A stretch of 64,000 nucleotides of DNA from Auricularia sp. M13 (taxonomy: Eukaryota; Basidiomycota; Agaricomycetes; Auriculariales; Auriculariaceae). Location: positions 1,612,001 through 1,676,000 of the forward strand of contig CM073197.1 of assembly GCA_037042915.1 (NCBI GenBank), written 5' to 3'. The translations under genes were made by a program, and so were the position numbers. How positions within the stretch are numbered: position 1 is the stretch's first letter; each line of letters begins with the position of its first letter. Below the pieces are notes generated by a model, which saw only the letters and a list, made by a program, of their open reading frames with translations, did not search any database and was not told the DNA's origin. Of this stretch, positions 31,902 through 42,717 are shown in pieces.

Positions 31902-33282
31902 ATGAATCATCATTGCATGAGTGTTGATTGCAACTCCGGTGATCCAAGTGACTCGGCCCGCACGTGCTCAAAACGCGCAAAAGTGTTGCACAATGATGCG
32001 AACTCCGACTCCGACTGTCGGCCGGACGACATGAGTGCGCCGCACGCCAGCTCGGACGATGAGTTCCAGGACGATCTGCAGGAATTCAACGAGGCGCAGT
32101 TTGACTCCATTCTGGCTGAAGCGCAGACCCAGGCTTCGCTGCGCGCATCGCAGCCGTCTGTCCCAACCCTTGCTCAATCACAACCCGCGCCACCACCAAG
32201 CCCCAGCCAGTATCCGCCCAGCGACGACTTTTCGGACGACGAGGAAGAGCTCGACGCGAACACGCTCGAACAACTCAACCAGATCGAAGAGAAGTTCGCG
32301 ACGACGCAGCAACAACTTGCGACACCATCCCCTGCGAGCCCGATACACGCAGCAACGCCTTCGTCTGCAGCTCCTGTAGCGTCGTCTTCGATCCTTTCCC
32401 AGCCAACCTCCCCTCGCATAACAACGTCTAAGCCCGTAGCCGCCAGTTCTGCTACTCCTGGAGTAAAACGCGCGCGAACCCCTGAGCGGGAACCGCCGCG
32501 CAAACGCGCGCGCTCAAGCTCAAAGGACACGCTGGACCCGGACCGCGACGCGAATGCGCACCAGGCCACGATAGAGAAACTTCTCACGGAACTCCAATGT
32601 CCTATGTGCGTATCGCCGGCTCGCAAATGGTCGTTCGTCTACTGACGTTACAGTATGTTTCAGTTGCTCAGACCACATGTTCGTCTATATTGTTTTCCGT
32701 CGGGCCCTCATAACACTGAGCTTTGACCAGCGTCCATCCTCACTCACTCCCTCGTTGTGGGCATTGCGCTTGTGCGCCTTGCTTGAATCAGTGGCTAACA
32801 ACCTGTGTACGTCCAGGATTCCCGCACGCATGATCGTTGAACTAAACTGATATTGATCCCCAGGCAAAGGCGGGAAAGCTCTTGTCATGTCCCATATGCC
32901 GCGAAATTGTCAAACGATCCGATACGCCCGCTCCCGCATTTATAGTTCTCAGTACCGCGCAGATGTTGGCACCGCATCTTGACATGGACTCCCAGAAGTC
33001 CTGGCGCGAAAGGACAGAGTGCGTCCATCCCTTCTCGTTTGCGTTGTGTGGCGACATCGTTTCTGAGGTTCCACTAGGAAATGGGGAAGGGACTGGACCT
33101 TTAAAGCCGAACCCGGAGCGTTGAACGACGACGACGACGCCGAAGACAACAGAGACGACGCAGAAGACGATGCCGACGACGATGACGACGATGACAATTA
33201 TTCCAGCGATGAGGACGATGTGACAGAGCTGGAAACAGCTGGCTTCCAACGGAGGTCCTTCGTTTTTATCGATCTCACATAG
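31902..33282 (+). CDS. RING-finger E3 ubiquitin ligase-like protein
   Basis: Five exons: 31902-32605, 32664-32678, 32731-32806, 32864-33042, 33078-33282, 392 aa. The N-terminal 230 residues are acidic and Ser/Pro/Ala rich, ending in KRARTPEREPPRKRAR and a short helix IEKLLTELQ. The RING is split over four exons: CPIC, SDHIVHPHSLPRCGHCACAPCLNQWL, then LLSCPICREIVK. Exon 2 is 15 nt and is needed to give CPICSDHI. The C-terminus is an acidic Asp-rich tail (NDDDDAEDN to SSDEDDVTELE). The final intron (33043-33077) would be only 35 nt, so the join before the acidic tail is uncertain. The start could also be an in-frame Met at 31917 or 32031. Confidence 0.75.
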
Positions 33283-33600
33283 ATATCCGCTATCACTCGT
33301 CGCTGTTGCTGACCATACTTTGGTTGTATAGTAGACTACCGCTCCTGGAGGAGGAGGTCACGGATGGCCTTATTATTCTCACAGTGTAATCGTCATGGTT
33401 CTGTATTGCTGCCTGGACAATTTACTGTAGCTCATAAAGTATGTGTCGTCTATCGCACACACCCGGGACTCAGCGGGGCGCCTTTTTGTGAGTCCACGTG
33501 TTTTGCTGGGGACGAACGTTCAGACGACCAGCCCGGCTCTCTCCGAGCCGTCCGAGGGTTTCGGTAAGTAACACTAACGGAGCCCCAGCCTATTCACATA
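33283..33600. other. convergent intergenic spacer, nothing recognised
   Basis: Between the RING gene (plus) and the F-box gene (minus); expected to hold both 3' ends. Confidence 0.6.
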
Positions 33601-35006
33601 TTATTTCTTGTCACAAGCGGCAAAGCCGCCTGCAGGCTTCCGCCGACTTGACTCGCAGGTTGTGGTACAATACCGTATATAATTCCTACAGATGCAAACA
33701 AGTAGATATGTAATACTGAATGAGATGACCATGTCAACGTGCTGCAATGCAATCAGAACTTGGTTCAGCCGGGGCGACCACAGCATCGCACCTTGCTTCC
33801 TCATCGCCAATTGCATGAGGTCCGGAGGATTCAAGATACACAAAAGCGGGCAATCGTGATCATTGTCCAGCTCTGGCTCAGTGTCGAAAATATTTCTCTC
33901 CGCAGACGGTTCAGTTTGAGGTTGGAGAGCGGAGGGCAGAGCCTCCAGCAAGGGAAACTTCGTGGTGAGGATCTCGCCGATTTCCGTCCATTCTCCGTGA
34001 GCTGAGTGGCCTGTGCCTTCCATAGTTATTCTGCGGACGGTAGGCGGGAAATTCAAGATGGTTTTGAGCTCATCCCTAAACGTGTCGCGCGGATTCACGG
34101 TGCATTGCCGGAAAGTGAACGTGAAGTGGAGTTCTTCGAGCTGCGTGCATTGCTGCAACCGCGCTGGGAGGTCGTGCCAGGATAGATGTGCTGAAGGGAA
34201 ATCGTCATGTCCAGCTTGATCACGGAAGATTGACAAGAAGACTCACCCGCGGGAAAGTAGGCATCGAAATCAAATGTCAGGGATTTGACGCGGGACAGGA
34301 TTTCAGGTCGCTCATCGGCAATGTGGTTGAGAATTTCGTACGTATGCTCTTCCAGCGCGACCCAGATCTCTGAGATGCTAGAAAGACTGAAGGCAGCCCA
34401 GCGGGATAGGACGCAGCGCGTAGTGGGCGACTCGAAGCGCACTGCGCATGGATGTGTGAAATCTGGAGGTACAACATGGCTGGAATTGTCGAGGATGAGG
34501 CACCGCAGAGTTAATTGGCGCAAGCATTTGTACCCCCGCAGCAGCTGTGAAAGATCGCCCACATTCGAAAAGGACCAGTCGAGGTCGAGATGCGTGACAT
34601 TGGCAAAGGCGTGTTTGCAGGTGTCGAGGAACCACTGGGAGATATATCCACCGCTGCAGTACCTAAGCGCGAGGGCGCGCACTTTGGCGCCGCGGAAGTG
34701 CCCGAGAATGTCTATGAACTCTTGAACGCCGTCGTCGGTGTGGGAAAGGTCCCCAATATCCAAGGACTCGACGAACAACCGCGCCCGCGCGTCTTCGGAA
34801 AAGTTTTGGCAGAATCTCTTCGGGCTCATGGATATACGACCGGGGCGTTTGTTTGGGGCGACTAGGACGTTCTTGAGTAGGTTGTGGCGTGCTCGGGGCA
34901 GCCAGGCGCGGCAGACGAGACAGCAGGCGGAAAGCGTGCGTGGGTCGGTGATCTGGTCGAGCGCCGTGTCCCAGAGCTCGGCTGGAAGGGTGTGCGCCCA
35001 AATCAT
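33601..35006 (-). CDS. F-box protein
   Basis: Exons 35006-34247 and 34190-33601, 449 aa. It opens MIWAHTLPAELWDTALDQI, then CCLVCRAWLPRARHNLLK, an F-box at the very N-terminus. Leucine-rich segments follow (VTHLDLDWSFSNVGDLSQLL, CLRQLTLRCLIL). The last 40 residues after LQHVDM are hydrophobic then basic and may be an over-extension. Likely an SCF substrate adaptor; substrate unknown. Confidence 0.8.
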
Positions 35007-35393
35007 GTCCGCCGTCGACCGACGCCGCTCGCTACTCGGTGGGCGCCGTCCAAGGAATGCGCCGTCGCGGTGGGCTACGGCAGCAACTTGCAGGTCCGGA
35101 AAAGGCCGGCACGTCCTGCGCGTTTCGCCGGTTTCGCGTGAGTAACGTGACAACAAGGTTCGATCTGAGTTCGTTCTAGACTGCTGGATATGGCGGCCAA
35201 ACGACGACTGGGCAGCTGAGCATGAGCTGAGGCTTCTGGTGGGCGTCCAGGATGCCGGCGCCGCCTCGGAAGGACTCAGGGGCCGCAGGGGTCGCGACCG
35301 ACGAATGAGGTTCAAGGTCCGCCAGAGCGCAGTTTTGCATCTCCCCGCAGGAGCTCTTCAGGGCATCGTGATTCCGCCGCGCAGGACGTTCAG
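35007..35393. other. divergent promoter region, nothing else recognised
   Basis: Between the F-box gene start and the small gene at 35394. A further upstream exon of the small gene is possible here (AG acceptor at 35350, frame open to the ATG). Confidence 0.45.
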
Positions 35394-35659
35394 ATGGAGG
35401 GGTCGGTGGAAGCCGCCAAGCTTGCCTACACGCTCGAGATGCGCGCATACATCCTGCGCCTGCTCGAGGACGAGCTCCGCAGAATCCGCGAGGTGCGCCA
35501 CTGGCACCGGAAACGCGCCAGCCGCCTCCCCCAGCTCACTGCGCCGCACAGGCCGGCGGCGACGTCAACCTCGACTTCAAGGCCGTCCTCCAGGAGGCCG
35601 CCAAGCTGCCGCATGCCACCAACGAGCACCAGATGATCGGCGAGCAGCTCAACTTGTAG
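35394..35659 (+). CDS. small helical protein, unknown
   Basis: Exons 35394-35492 and 35552-35659, 68 aa, phase-0 intron of 59 nt. The sequence is strongly helical: AAKLAYTLEMRAYILRLLED, then VLQEAAKLPHATNEHQ and ends IGEQLNL. The size and heptad-like leucines resemble small coiled-coil subunits of larger complexes, but no family could be named. An upstream exon may add residues, since the frame stays open back to an acceptor. Confidence 0.5.
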
Positions 35660-37107
35660 ACTGCCGGCCGCCCTCGCCGCCGACCACGACGTGCGCTCTG
35701 TGCTCTCACCCTGCGCTCTGTCTGCCATTCTGACCCGCATTGCTGCAGCATTACTCGCGCAGGGCCCCTATCACAATGGGGGGCACGCGCCTGCCTCAGC
35801 ACACCGGCCGCCAACCCATACCCACGGCCCGACTACATTGTAGCTATGCAAACCCACAATACTCTGCTCGTGTGTATAATATAACCACTCTCAGTGTTCG
35901 CAACGAAGACTGCACTGCTCAGGCGCCTCCGCCATAGACCCGCCTCGACCCCGATCGACTTCAAGTGGGGACCTGTTTATCGCGGATGGGATTTGCTCTG
36001 TTCTGCTTTCCACGCTGCTCTCGGCGTCCTCTCCAGGTCATCTCTTTCTCGGACATGCAGGGTCTTACACGACTGCAGTCCGCCTGCTGTAGTAAGCTGG
36101 ATCCACCAGGGACTGGACCGTCTGATCCGAGGCTTTCATGTTGCTGAGATAACGAAGGCCTCGGCGCATTTTCCGACCCATCCTGTTCGATGTTCCCTGG
36201 CCTGTTACATGGTTCGCGCTGGGGTTCTGGCGCTCGGTTGCCCTTCCGAGACTCGGTGCTTTGATAACTGCTTCTCCCGCCCCAGGATCTTGAATGGGGA
36301 ATCACCAAGTGGTTCTGCGGCATGCCTCTAAGTAGTTTATGGATGGCAGCATTCCCCATGTGCAGCTTGGCCTTTGTTGGCTGACTCGTGATGATCTGCG
36401 GTAGTCGCAACCCCAACGGGCGCGACGCCTCGAATCGCCGTCCACGGATAAAACTCTATGCTTACTGTAGGTATCCCTTCTGGCGCGGGCGTGCGCCTCG
36501 TTATTTATGGGTGACCGCTCCCGGTGCATACATGCCATTGCATTTGGTCCCGGTTATGTGTCTATCCATCGAGCAAGCGCGCGCATGTCCGAACAGACAT
36601 TTGACAAGGTGGCGGCACCGAATCTATGGGGATTCATTGAGGATTTGTAGCGCATGTACATATCATCACCTTTGAACCTCTTTCTCTGTGGGCGTTCCCC
36701 AACGAACGTGCGCAACTCTCCGAGTGCGTGGCAAGGCAGGCGCTTTCCTTCCCGAACATTGATGACAGTGCCAAAAGTTACAAGGACATAATAACGATCC
36801 GCAACACGGAAAGAGGTTGCCAGGTATTTTTGGCTCGACGAATATGTATTGCTTATTGTACAACAGAGAGACCAGTATACAGGATCGAGTTGTCGTACAC
36901 ACTGCAGCTCGACGATGTATCGTGCCCTCGCCTGTGCGGAGAAAGCGTTGCGAATCATTAAACCGGTCGTCTACCGTTCTGCTGAAGCCCAACACGGAGC
37001 GCGGAAGGAGAAAGGGGGGGAGGCGGGATTGATGGATGTGATGTGCCGGACACAGGACGGCGGCGACAGACGACAGCGCGATAGCGAAAGGGGGTATGCT
37101 CTGCGAC
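35660..37107. other. 1.45-kb region without a recognised gene
   Basis: ORFs up to 153 codons occur on both strands but none shows domains, splice logic or composition like neighbouring genes. Confidence 0.5.
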
Positions 37108-37581
37108 TCAGTAGTCGCGTCGAGCAAAGTCTGCCTGGGTGAGGTTGAGGGTGAAGAATATGGGCTCCTTGGACGCCTGGATCAATTTGACGGCCGCCGG
37201 CTTACGGGGCTGCTCGGCGGCCGCGGGGCCGTCCGAAGGTGCACGCGGGTGGGCACGCGTTTGGCCGTGAAGGTCGAGTTGGCGATGGAGGCGAACGGGC
37301 GCAGCGGGCGCGAGGTCGGGAAGGAGACGGTGCGCTGTGGCAGGGCCGGGCGTTGGCTCGGGGGCGACTGCGAGCGGCTCGGCGGGGAGGCGGGCGTGGA
37401 CGCCATGGACGCGATGCTGTCCGAGGACGAGCTGGACGCTGACAGGGGCGACGGCGAGAGCGGGGCGTGGGAGCGCAGCGCGGCGGCGGCGGTCTGCAGC
37501 TTGAGCGGGGCGACGGCGGCTGCGGGCGTCGGTCAGGTTCAGCCCAGGTCCAGCACGGACAGGGCGTAGCAACGCACCCAT
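37108..37581 (-). CDS. small Ser/Pro-rich protein, gene model uncertain
   Basis: The C-terminal exon ending IFFTLNLTQADFARRDY looks real. Upstream, one frame is open but Arg/Ala/Pro biased. Another frame gives a more natural Ser/Pro-rich protein containing ALPQRTVSFPTSRPLRPFAS and IANSTFTAKRVPTR. The second frame joins the last exon by a 66-nt phase-0 intron (donor GTGCAC after VPTR, acceptor at 37174). A minus-strand TATA box lies 60 bp upstream of the ATG. No function assigned. Confidence 0.4.
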   Translation of the reverse strand: MGALLRPVRAGPGLNLTDARSRRRPAQAADRRRRAALPRPALAVAPVSVQLVLGQHRVHGVHARLPAEPLAVAPEPTPGPATAHRLLPDLAPAAPVRLHRQLDLHGQTRAHPRAPSDGPAAAEQPRKPAAVKLIQASKEPIFFTLNLTQADFARRDY

Positions 37582-38673
37582 TGAGACGCAGGACGGACAG
37601 ACAGGCGGGACGGGTGCCGGGACGGGCGATTACTGGGCGGTTTATATAGCCACGGCGAGTGCGTGGGGAAAAGGAGCGTGTCCCCAACGAATTTTGCTCC
37701 CGGACCGCGACGCGTTTCTTCCTCCGGCCGCCCACGCAATTCGCGATAAGTAACGCTGCTTCTGCCACTGCTCGTCGCTGACCTGTCCATCATCTCCTGG
37801 GGCCTCCTGGGACACCCCCTCATTGCCTATCCCAGACGCTGGCCGCCACGGATGACGCTCACCACGGCCCTCGCCTCGTCATTGCCCCATCTGTCATAGA
37901 GATTGTGCTGTCTGCGGTATCTGGCGATTATTACTCGCGCTCTTCGCCACCCACCCACTGTGCTGCGGGCCCGGCTTTATCTGGCGCTACTCGCCGGGCT
38001 TCACCATCCCCACTGGAACCAGCGAATCTCCTCTGTTCTTCTAGTCCCCCCAGACTCTACATGGCCCGTTTCTTGGCGTGCACATTTCAATACTGCAACT
38101 TTCCCCACGGCTTCCTCTCTCCCGTCGACTACCTTTCATAGGAGCCATTGCTGCGCTTATGATTCATGCTCTCCGACGCTCAATTGGTGCAGTCGGCCTT
38201 TCGGACCAGGTCATACCTGAAGCTTAACACATGCGTGAGGACATCGTGGACGGTCTTCCGGGCTATGCTGTTCCATAGCTCTCGATGTCTGGACATTGAC
38301 AGTATGCTCGCGCTTGTCCTCGGAGCGCCGAATCCGGTGATATGCTCTACCGTTTCCGCGCTTCGGGTTGCAGATAGTCGCACTGTAGGATACTATAGCT
38401 AGAATTCCAATATACTGTACAGTGTGTCGCCGTCGCCTGTTCGAACAACTGCTCGAGCCGTGAACAGTCGAACAGAGCGTCTGGACCGTCAAAGTGATGG
38501 CAGTGTTGGCCGGTTCGGCGACCTTCGGGGCGGAAGCCGTTGGACGTGTTTACGCCCAGCACCAGGCGAGTGAGACAGTCAGCCACAGCCCAACTGCCCG
38601 TGTGCCCGCACTTGACTTGAGTTGTGACTCCCGCCCCCACCTCGACCGCGCGACATCCTCCAGAGCGAGCACG
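37582..38673. other. 1.1-kb intergenic region, nothing beyond the TATA box
   Basis: Divergent spacer between the small minus-strand gene and the Yippee gene. Short ORFs around 38170-38400 were not recognised. Confidence 0.5.
37641..37648 (-). promoter_or_regulatory. TATA box for the small gene at 37108-37581
   Basis: TATATAAA on the minus strand, 60 bp before the proposed ATG at 37581. Confidence 0.5.
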
Positions 38674-39183
38674 ATGGGCATGACATTCCGCGAGTACCTG
38701 GCCGGGTCGCGCATCTTCGGCTGCCAGCAGTGCCGCACGCACCTGGCGACCATCGAGCTCATGCTGTCACGGGTGCGCTTCGCTGCAGCTACGCCGCTCA
38801 TGACGCACCATCCGCTGACGCCGGCCGCACGCAGGCGTTCAACGGCCAGCACGGGCGCGCGTACCTCTTTGACCATGTGTGAGCCACATTGCCCTTTGTT
38901 CGAGCCCCGCGCGCGGCCGCTCACCGCCCGCCCGCAGCGTCAACGTGTACACGGGCGAGCCGTGCGAGCGCCAGATGACGACGGGCAAGCACATCGTGCG
39001 CGACCTGCACTGCGTCAAGTGCCACCAGCAGCTGGGCTGGAAATACGTGCGTCCCGTCGCGCGAATGGCGGGCTGGCGGGCTGACTGGCTGGTTGGGCGC
39101 AGGACTACGCATACGAGGAGACGCAGAAGTACAAGGAAGGCAAGTTCATCCTCGAGCGCAATCTGCTCGTCGATGTCCAGTAA
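38674..39183 (+). CDS. Yippee-like zinc-binding protein
   Basis: Exons 38674-38772, 38835-38878, 38938-39046, 39103-39183, 110 aa, the normal Yippee length. It reads REYLAGSRIFGCQQCRTHLA, AFNGQHGRAYLFDHVVNV, GEPCERQMTTGKHIVRDLHC, VKCHQQLGWKY, KYKEGKFILERN. The two CxxC pairs of the Yippee domain (CQQC, CVKC) are intact. The Yippee fold binds small ligands or, in GID/CTLH-type complexes, partners; a specific role in this fungus is not known. The ATG chosen gives the family start MGMTFREYL. Confidence 0.95.
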
Positions 39184-39719
39184 TAGACCGCTGCGCGCCT
39201 CCGCCCCCACCGGTTCGCATCTTGTCTTTTGTCCCCTCACACGCCGGTGCGCCCTCGTTTTTTATCTGTTCGCCTTGAATAAGGTGCGGTGGACTGACGT
39301 AGAGCCTGCCCGCCAGTGCCAACTCCATAGCAACGCCCGTCGCGCCACTATTCTATTGTGCACCTGCGCCCAAAGCTCAGCACCTAGCTTGCGTGCTTTC
39401 GCACAAGTCACGTTCACTCCTCAGAGTCATAGGTATCTATGTTGGCCCAGCGGGGGTCTCCCTATCCACACCAACGGACACAGCTTCGAGAAGCTGCCGT
39501 CGTCCCTTCGGAATCGCATCCTTCCCATCGCCGCCTGCTTGCACGAGACTTTTCTGTCACATATCTGCTCCACGACATCTATCCGATTCGCTTGTAGAAC
39601 TACGATTTTTCTGTCTGCATGAGCTTCCATTTGAGTTGCTGCACCTGAGCCACATGACATCATGATCTCCGCCCGAAACCGTGAGTGATCTTTGTAGGAT
39701 CCCAGCAGGCTCAGACGCA
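39184..39719. other. intergenic, nothing recognised
   Basis: 3' end of Yippee and promoter of the gene at 39720. No coding signal recognised. Confidence 0.55.
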
Positions 39720-40385
39720 ATGCTGCTGCTCGACACACTACCGTCGCAGACGGTCTTCGCCAATGCACTGACGACCTCGAGCCACCCCAGCGAGCTCGCG
39801 GCACCGACGTACAATACGCTGCGCACGCTGGCACCGGATAGCGGACTCTGCTTCGCGCCCGCGCACCTGTACCTCGTTCCGGCGCACACGAGTGCACCCG
39901 TTCCCGCAGCAGCACAAGATGCGCTGCGTGCTCTCACGACCAGCGCGCAGCAGGCCGCTGCGGCCTCGCTGTGCGGGAGCGTGCTCGCGGGCGGAAGCAG
40001 CGAGAGCGACGAGTTCGGCGACATCGCGTTCTGGCTCGATCACGACGGCGACTACGAGAGCGCGGGAAAGGAGGAGCGCGTCCTCTCCGCGCTGGGACTG
40101 AGAAGCTGGCTCGATCGCGGTGCGAAGGTGCGTCAACCGCACAAATGAGGCGCGCGGGTGGCTCACTAGATGCAGATCGTTCCCGAGCAAGCGGCGGACA
40201 TCGCGTCGAATCTTACCTCATCCCCGGCGCTGGAGGACGTCAGGAAGGCGGTCGCGGGCATGCAGTCGCGGTTCGCGTTCCGCGTGGAGGGCGGAGGGTC
40301 GACCGTGCTATTTTTCCTCGTCGGACGGCTTCCCGCGGGCGGCTGGGCGGGACTCCTCGGCATTGGCGTGTGGTCTGACGCGTGA
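39720..40385 (+). CDS. hypothetical protein
   Basis: Exons 39720-40127 and 40170-40385, 207 aa, joined in phase 0 over a 42-nt intron. The N-terminal half has balanced composition (MLLLDTLPSQTVFANALTTS, then FAPAHLYLVPAHTSAPVP). The C-terminal half has ALEDVRKAVAGMQSRFAFRV and a hydrophobic STVLFFLVGRLPAGGWAGLL, which could be a core strand pair or a membrane span. No family recognised. The frame is open a little upstream of the ATG, so a further 5' exon is possible. Confidence 0.55.
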
Positions 40386-41467
40386 GGACTGCGAGGACCA
40401 GGGAGCCGCACCCCAGAAGGTGGGCGGACGTTTGACGCCAAAATGGTTATTCATTCCGCGGCTTCTCTCCGAGTTTGTCTTTGAGTTTGTGTGTACTTGT
40501 ATGCGGAAAACTGAAACAAAACAGCGCGAGGGATTACCCACACGGTGACGTGTAGGGTGCAGCTTCCAGAGTCCCGGGGTGGAGTGCTTCGCAGGGTGTC
40601 GAGAGTTGGGATCCACCCGCTGGCAGGTGGCGACCGATGCTCCTCGTTAAAGGGTTCTCTGGTCGCATCCCTGACACAGTACTAAGGCAATTTTCACACA
40701 GTTTGGGCGCTGGCCTCGGCAGAGCAGAAATACATATGGCAGGGCCGACGGCAGCGCTGGCTGCCGTGGTGCCGCATGCAGATAAAGCGGCAGGCCATCA
40801 GTCTGTGCGACTCACAAATATTACCTACCGTGTGCCTCTAGGCCCGTGAGGGGGGCTTCGGGTGATGTTGTTGAGGACGGTAGAGCGGGACGGCGGTCAG
40901 AAAGAATCGATGGTTCATGGTGTTCATGTGTCGATCGACAAGCAAGTTGGAGCGTCTAGGACGATCTCTGCGCCGGCAGCAGTGTGCGCAGGGCCTGGAT
41001 GGCATGATACGCCAAGCGTCTGCTGGGCCTGGGTGTCGTGCTGTATACTAACTGGGCCTGCCGGGAGTCGAGGCTGCGGGAAAGGCGAAAACGGGGATTG
41101 CAAGCCGATAGCGACGAGATGCACGGCGGATCGTCATCGCGACGGCAGGTGACGTTTTGACGTTTCTCGCGGTGGCAGGGCCTTCGTTGGCGCATCAGCG
41201 GGGCCCCACCGCGAGCGTGGGCGGAATGCAGTGGCGCAGGCTGGGCGGCCGAGGGAAGCGCGGCGCGGGCGCTCGTCACGCACTGGCAAAAGCGAGGGCC
41301 TCGGCCGTTCGGTGCGCGCCGTGCGTCAGATGCTCATCCCGGCAGGCACCGCCACCCGGCATCGCGTCGGTTTATAAGTCCGCGCTGGGCCGCTGCAGAG
41401 CTGGCAACAAGCGAGCAAGCCCAGTCGCAGTCGTCGCAGTCGTCGCAGTCGTCGTCGCAGCCGCCGA
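40386..41467. other. 1.1-kb intergenic region with a TATA box at its right end
   Basis: No gene recognised. TTTATAA at 41371-41377 precedes the small gene at 41468 by about 95 bp. A (GTCGTCGCA)-type short repeat runs 41425-41462. Confidence 0.5.
41371..41377 (+). promoter_or_regulatory. TATA box of the gene at 41468
   Basis: TTTATAAG about 95 bp upstream of the ATG. Confidence 0.5.
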
Positions 41468-41916
41468 ATGCCCCATCCCAGCATGTTCGACAAGGTCCAG
41501 GTCGTGGCCAAGCAGCAGTACGCGCAGGAGCTCGCCGCATACACGCTCATGCAGTGGAACGTGGCCCGCGGCGCCGCCGAGGCCCAGGGCAAGGTGCGCG
41601 CGCCCCCACCCCAGACGGACCCCCGGCCGACGCGCCACGGCAGCCCCACTCCGCTCGCGAACCCGCCACGGACGAGCTCGCGCCGTCTCAGCGCCGCCGC
41701 GTCCCCCTTGTCCGCGCAGCCTCTGCTCTGAGCTCCGCGGCCTCCTCCAGCTCCTCCGACGACCCAGCGCCTGTCACGGCCGCGGGGAGCGCCCCCGCCG
41801 TCAAGGCCGTCGACTACGCCCCGCTCCCGCTGCCTGCGACGCCGCCGCAAGCCCCCGCCGCATCCCAGGCCTCGTCCCCGCCCGCGCCGGCCGCTGACGA
41901 CCACCCTCGACATTGA
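41468..41916 (+). CDS. small protein with helical N-terminus and Pro/Ala-rich tail
   Basis: Exons 41468-41593 and 41692-41916, 116 aa, joined in phase 0. The N-terminal exon encodes an amphipathic helix (FDKVQVVAKQQYAQELAAYT, then LMQWNVARGAAEAQGK). The tail is Ser/Ala/Pro rich. No family named. Translating through the intron gives an alternative shorter end, so splicing should be checked. Confidence 0.5.
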
Positions 41917-42717
41917 CTCTATTATCTCCCGCCGCGCAACCCGCCTCCGCGCGCCCATACCTCGCCGCTTGCATTCCCGATGCTTTCTCGCTTTGGGGCG
42001 CCGTTCCCGTCTGCATATAATCTGTTCCGTTGGATCTGTACCGTACGGCTGTACTTACTCTGGGTATTTAGGGGATTTCCTGCCAATTCACCGCTTCTGT
42101 CTCCGTCTCGCGTTTCCCGCAGCCCGGGAAACCCATACTGTACCGCGCCGCTCCACAATTAAGCTAGATGGAAACTCGCAGGTGACGACACCGCTGCGTC
42201 ACAGCACTCCCGCATTCCGTCCTAGCGGCCGCAGCCTGCAAAGCGCGCGTGCGGCGAGGGCGTGCAACGCAGGTGCCATCGCCAGGGGCCATGTGTGCTC
42301 AGGGGTCCAGCAGCATGCAAACGTCCTGCAAATCGGCCGTCTCCGCTCGGCGCCATGACGTCGCGGCACAGCCACGCCGAGTATCTAAGAGGCGATAGAG
42401 CGGCGCAGATGCACCTGCAGGGTCTCGAGCTGCGTCCTCTCACTTGCCACCCCCGTGCCTTGATAGCTTGATGCTTGATGGTCGCACATGGACTGCAGCT
42501 GCACTGAATCTGTAGTCTAATCGCTGCGATGCCCTCGCAATTCAGTGCTTCCAGACAACCCTGTGGCGGCACATACCGCGTCGAAGCACGACTCTTCTGG
42601 ATCCAACGCTTCCTTTCGGAGTTCTGCTTGGTATTGTGGTTGAAATAAATACAAAAAAAAAAGTGCGCTGAGGGGCGCGGGGAATAAAGGATAAGGTGTA
42701 GCCACTGCGACTCTTGA
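41917..42717. other. intergenic spacer, nothing recognised
   Basis: Convergent spacer between the small gene and the chitinase. A run of ten A at about 42652-42661 is the only feature noted. Confidence 0.55.

Noticed and set aside
35894-36416. ORFs of about 150 codons on both strands in the 35.7-37.1 kb gap.
   Set aside because: Mutually overlapping, without splice logic or recognisable sequence; treated as noise.
37202-37768. 188-codon Pro/Arg-rich minus-strand ORF.
   Set aside because: It runs through the TATA box and leader of the small gene and has very biased composition; likely chance.
41326-41958. 210-codon minus-strand ORF rich in Gly and Arg.
   Set aside because: It is antisense to the two-exon gene at 41468-41916 and reflects GC-rich composition.
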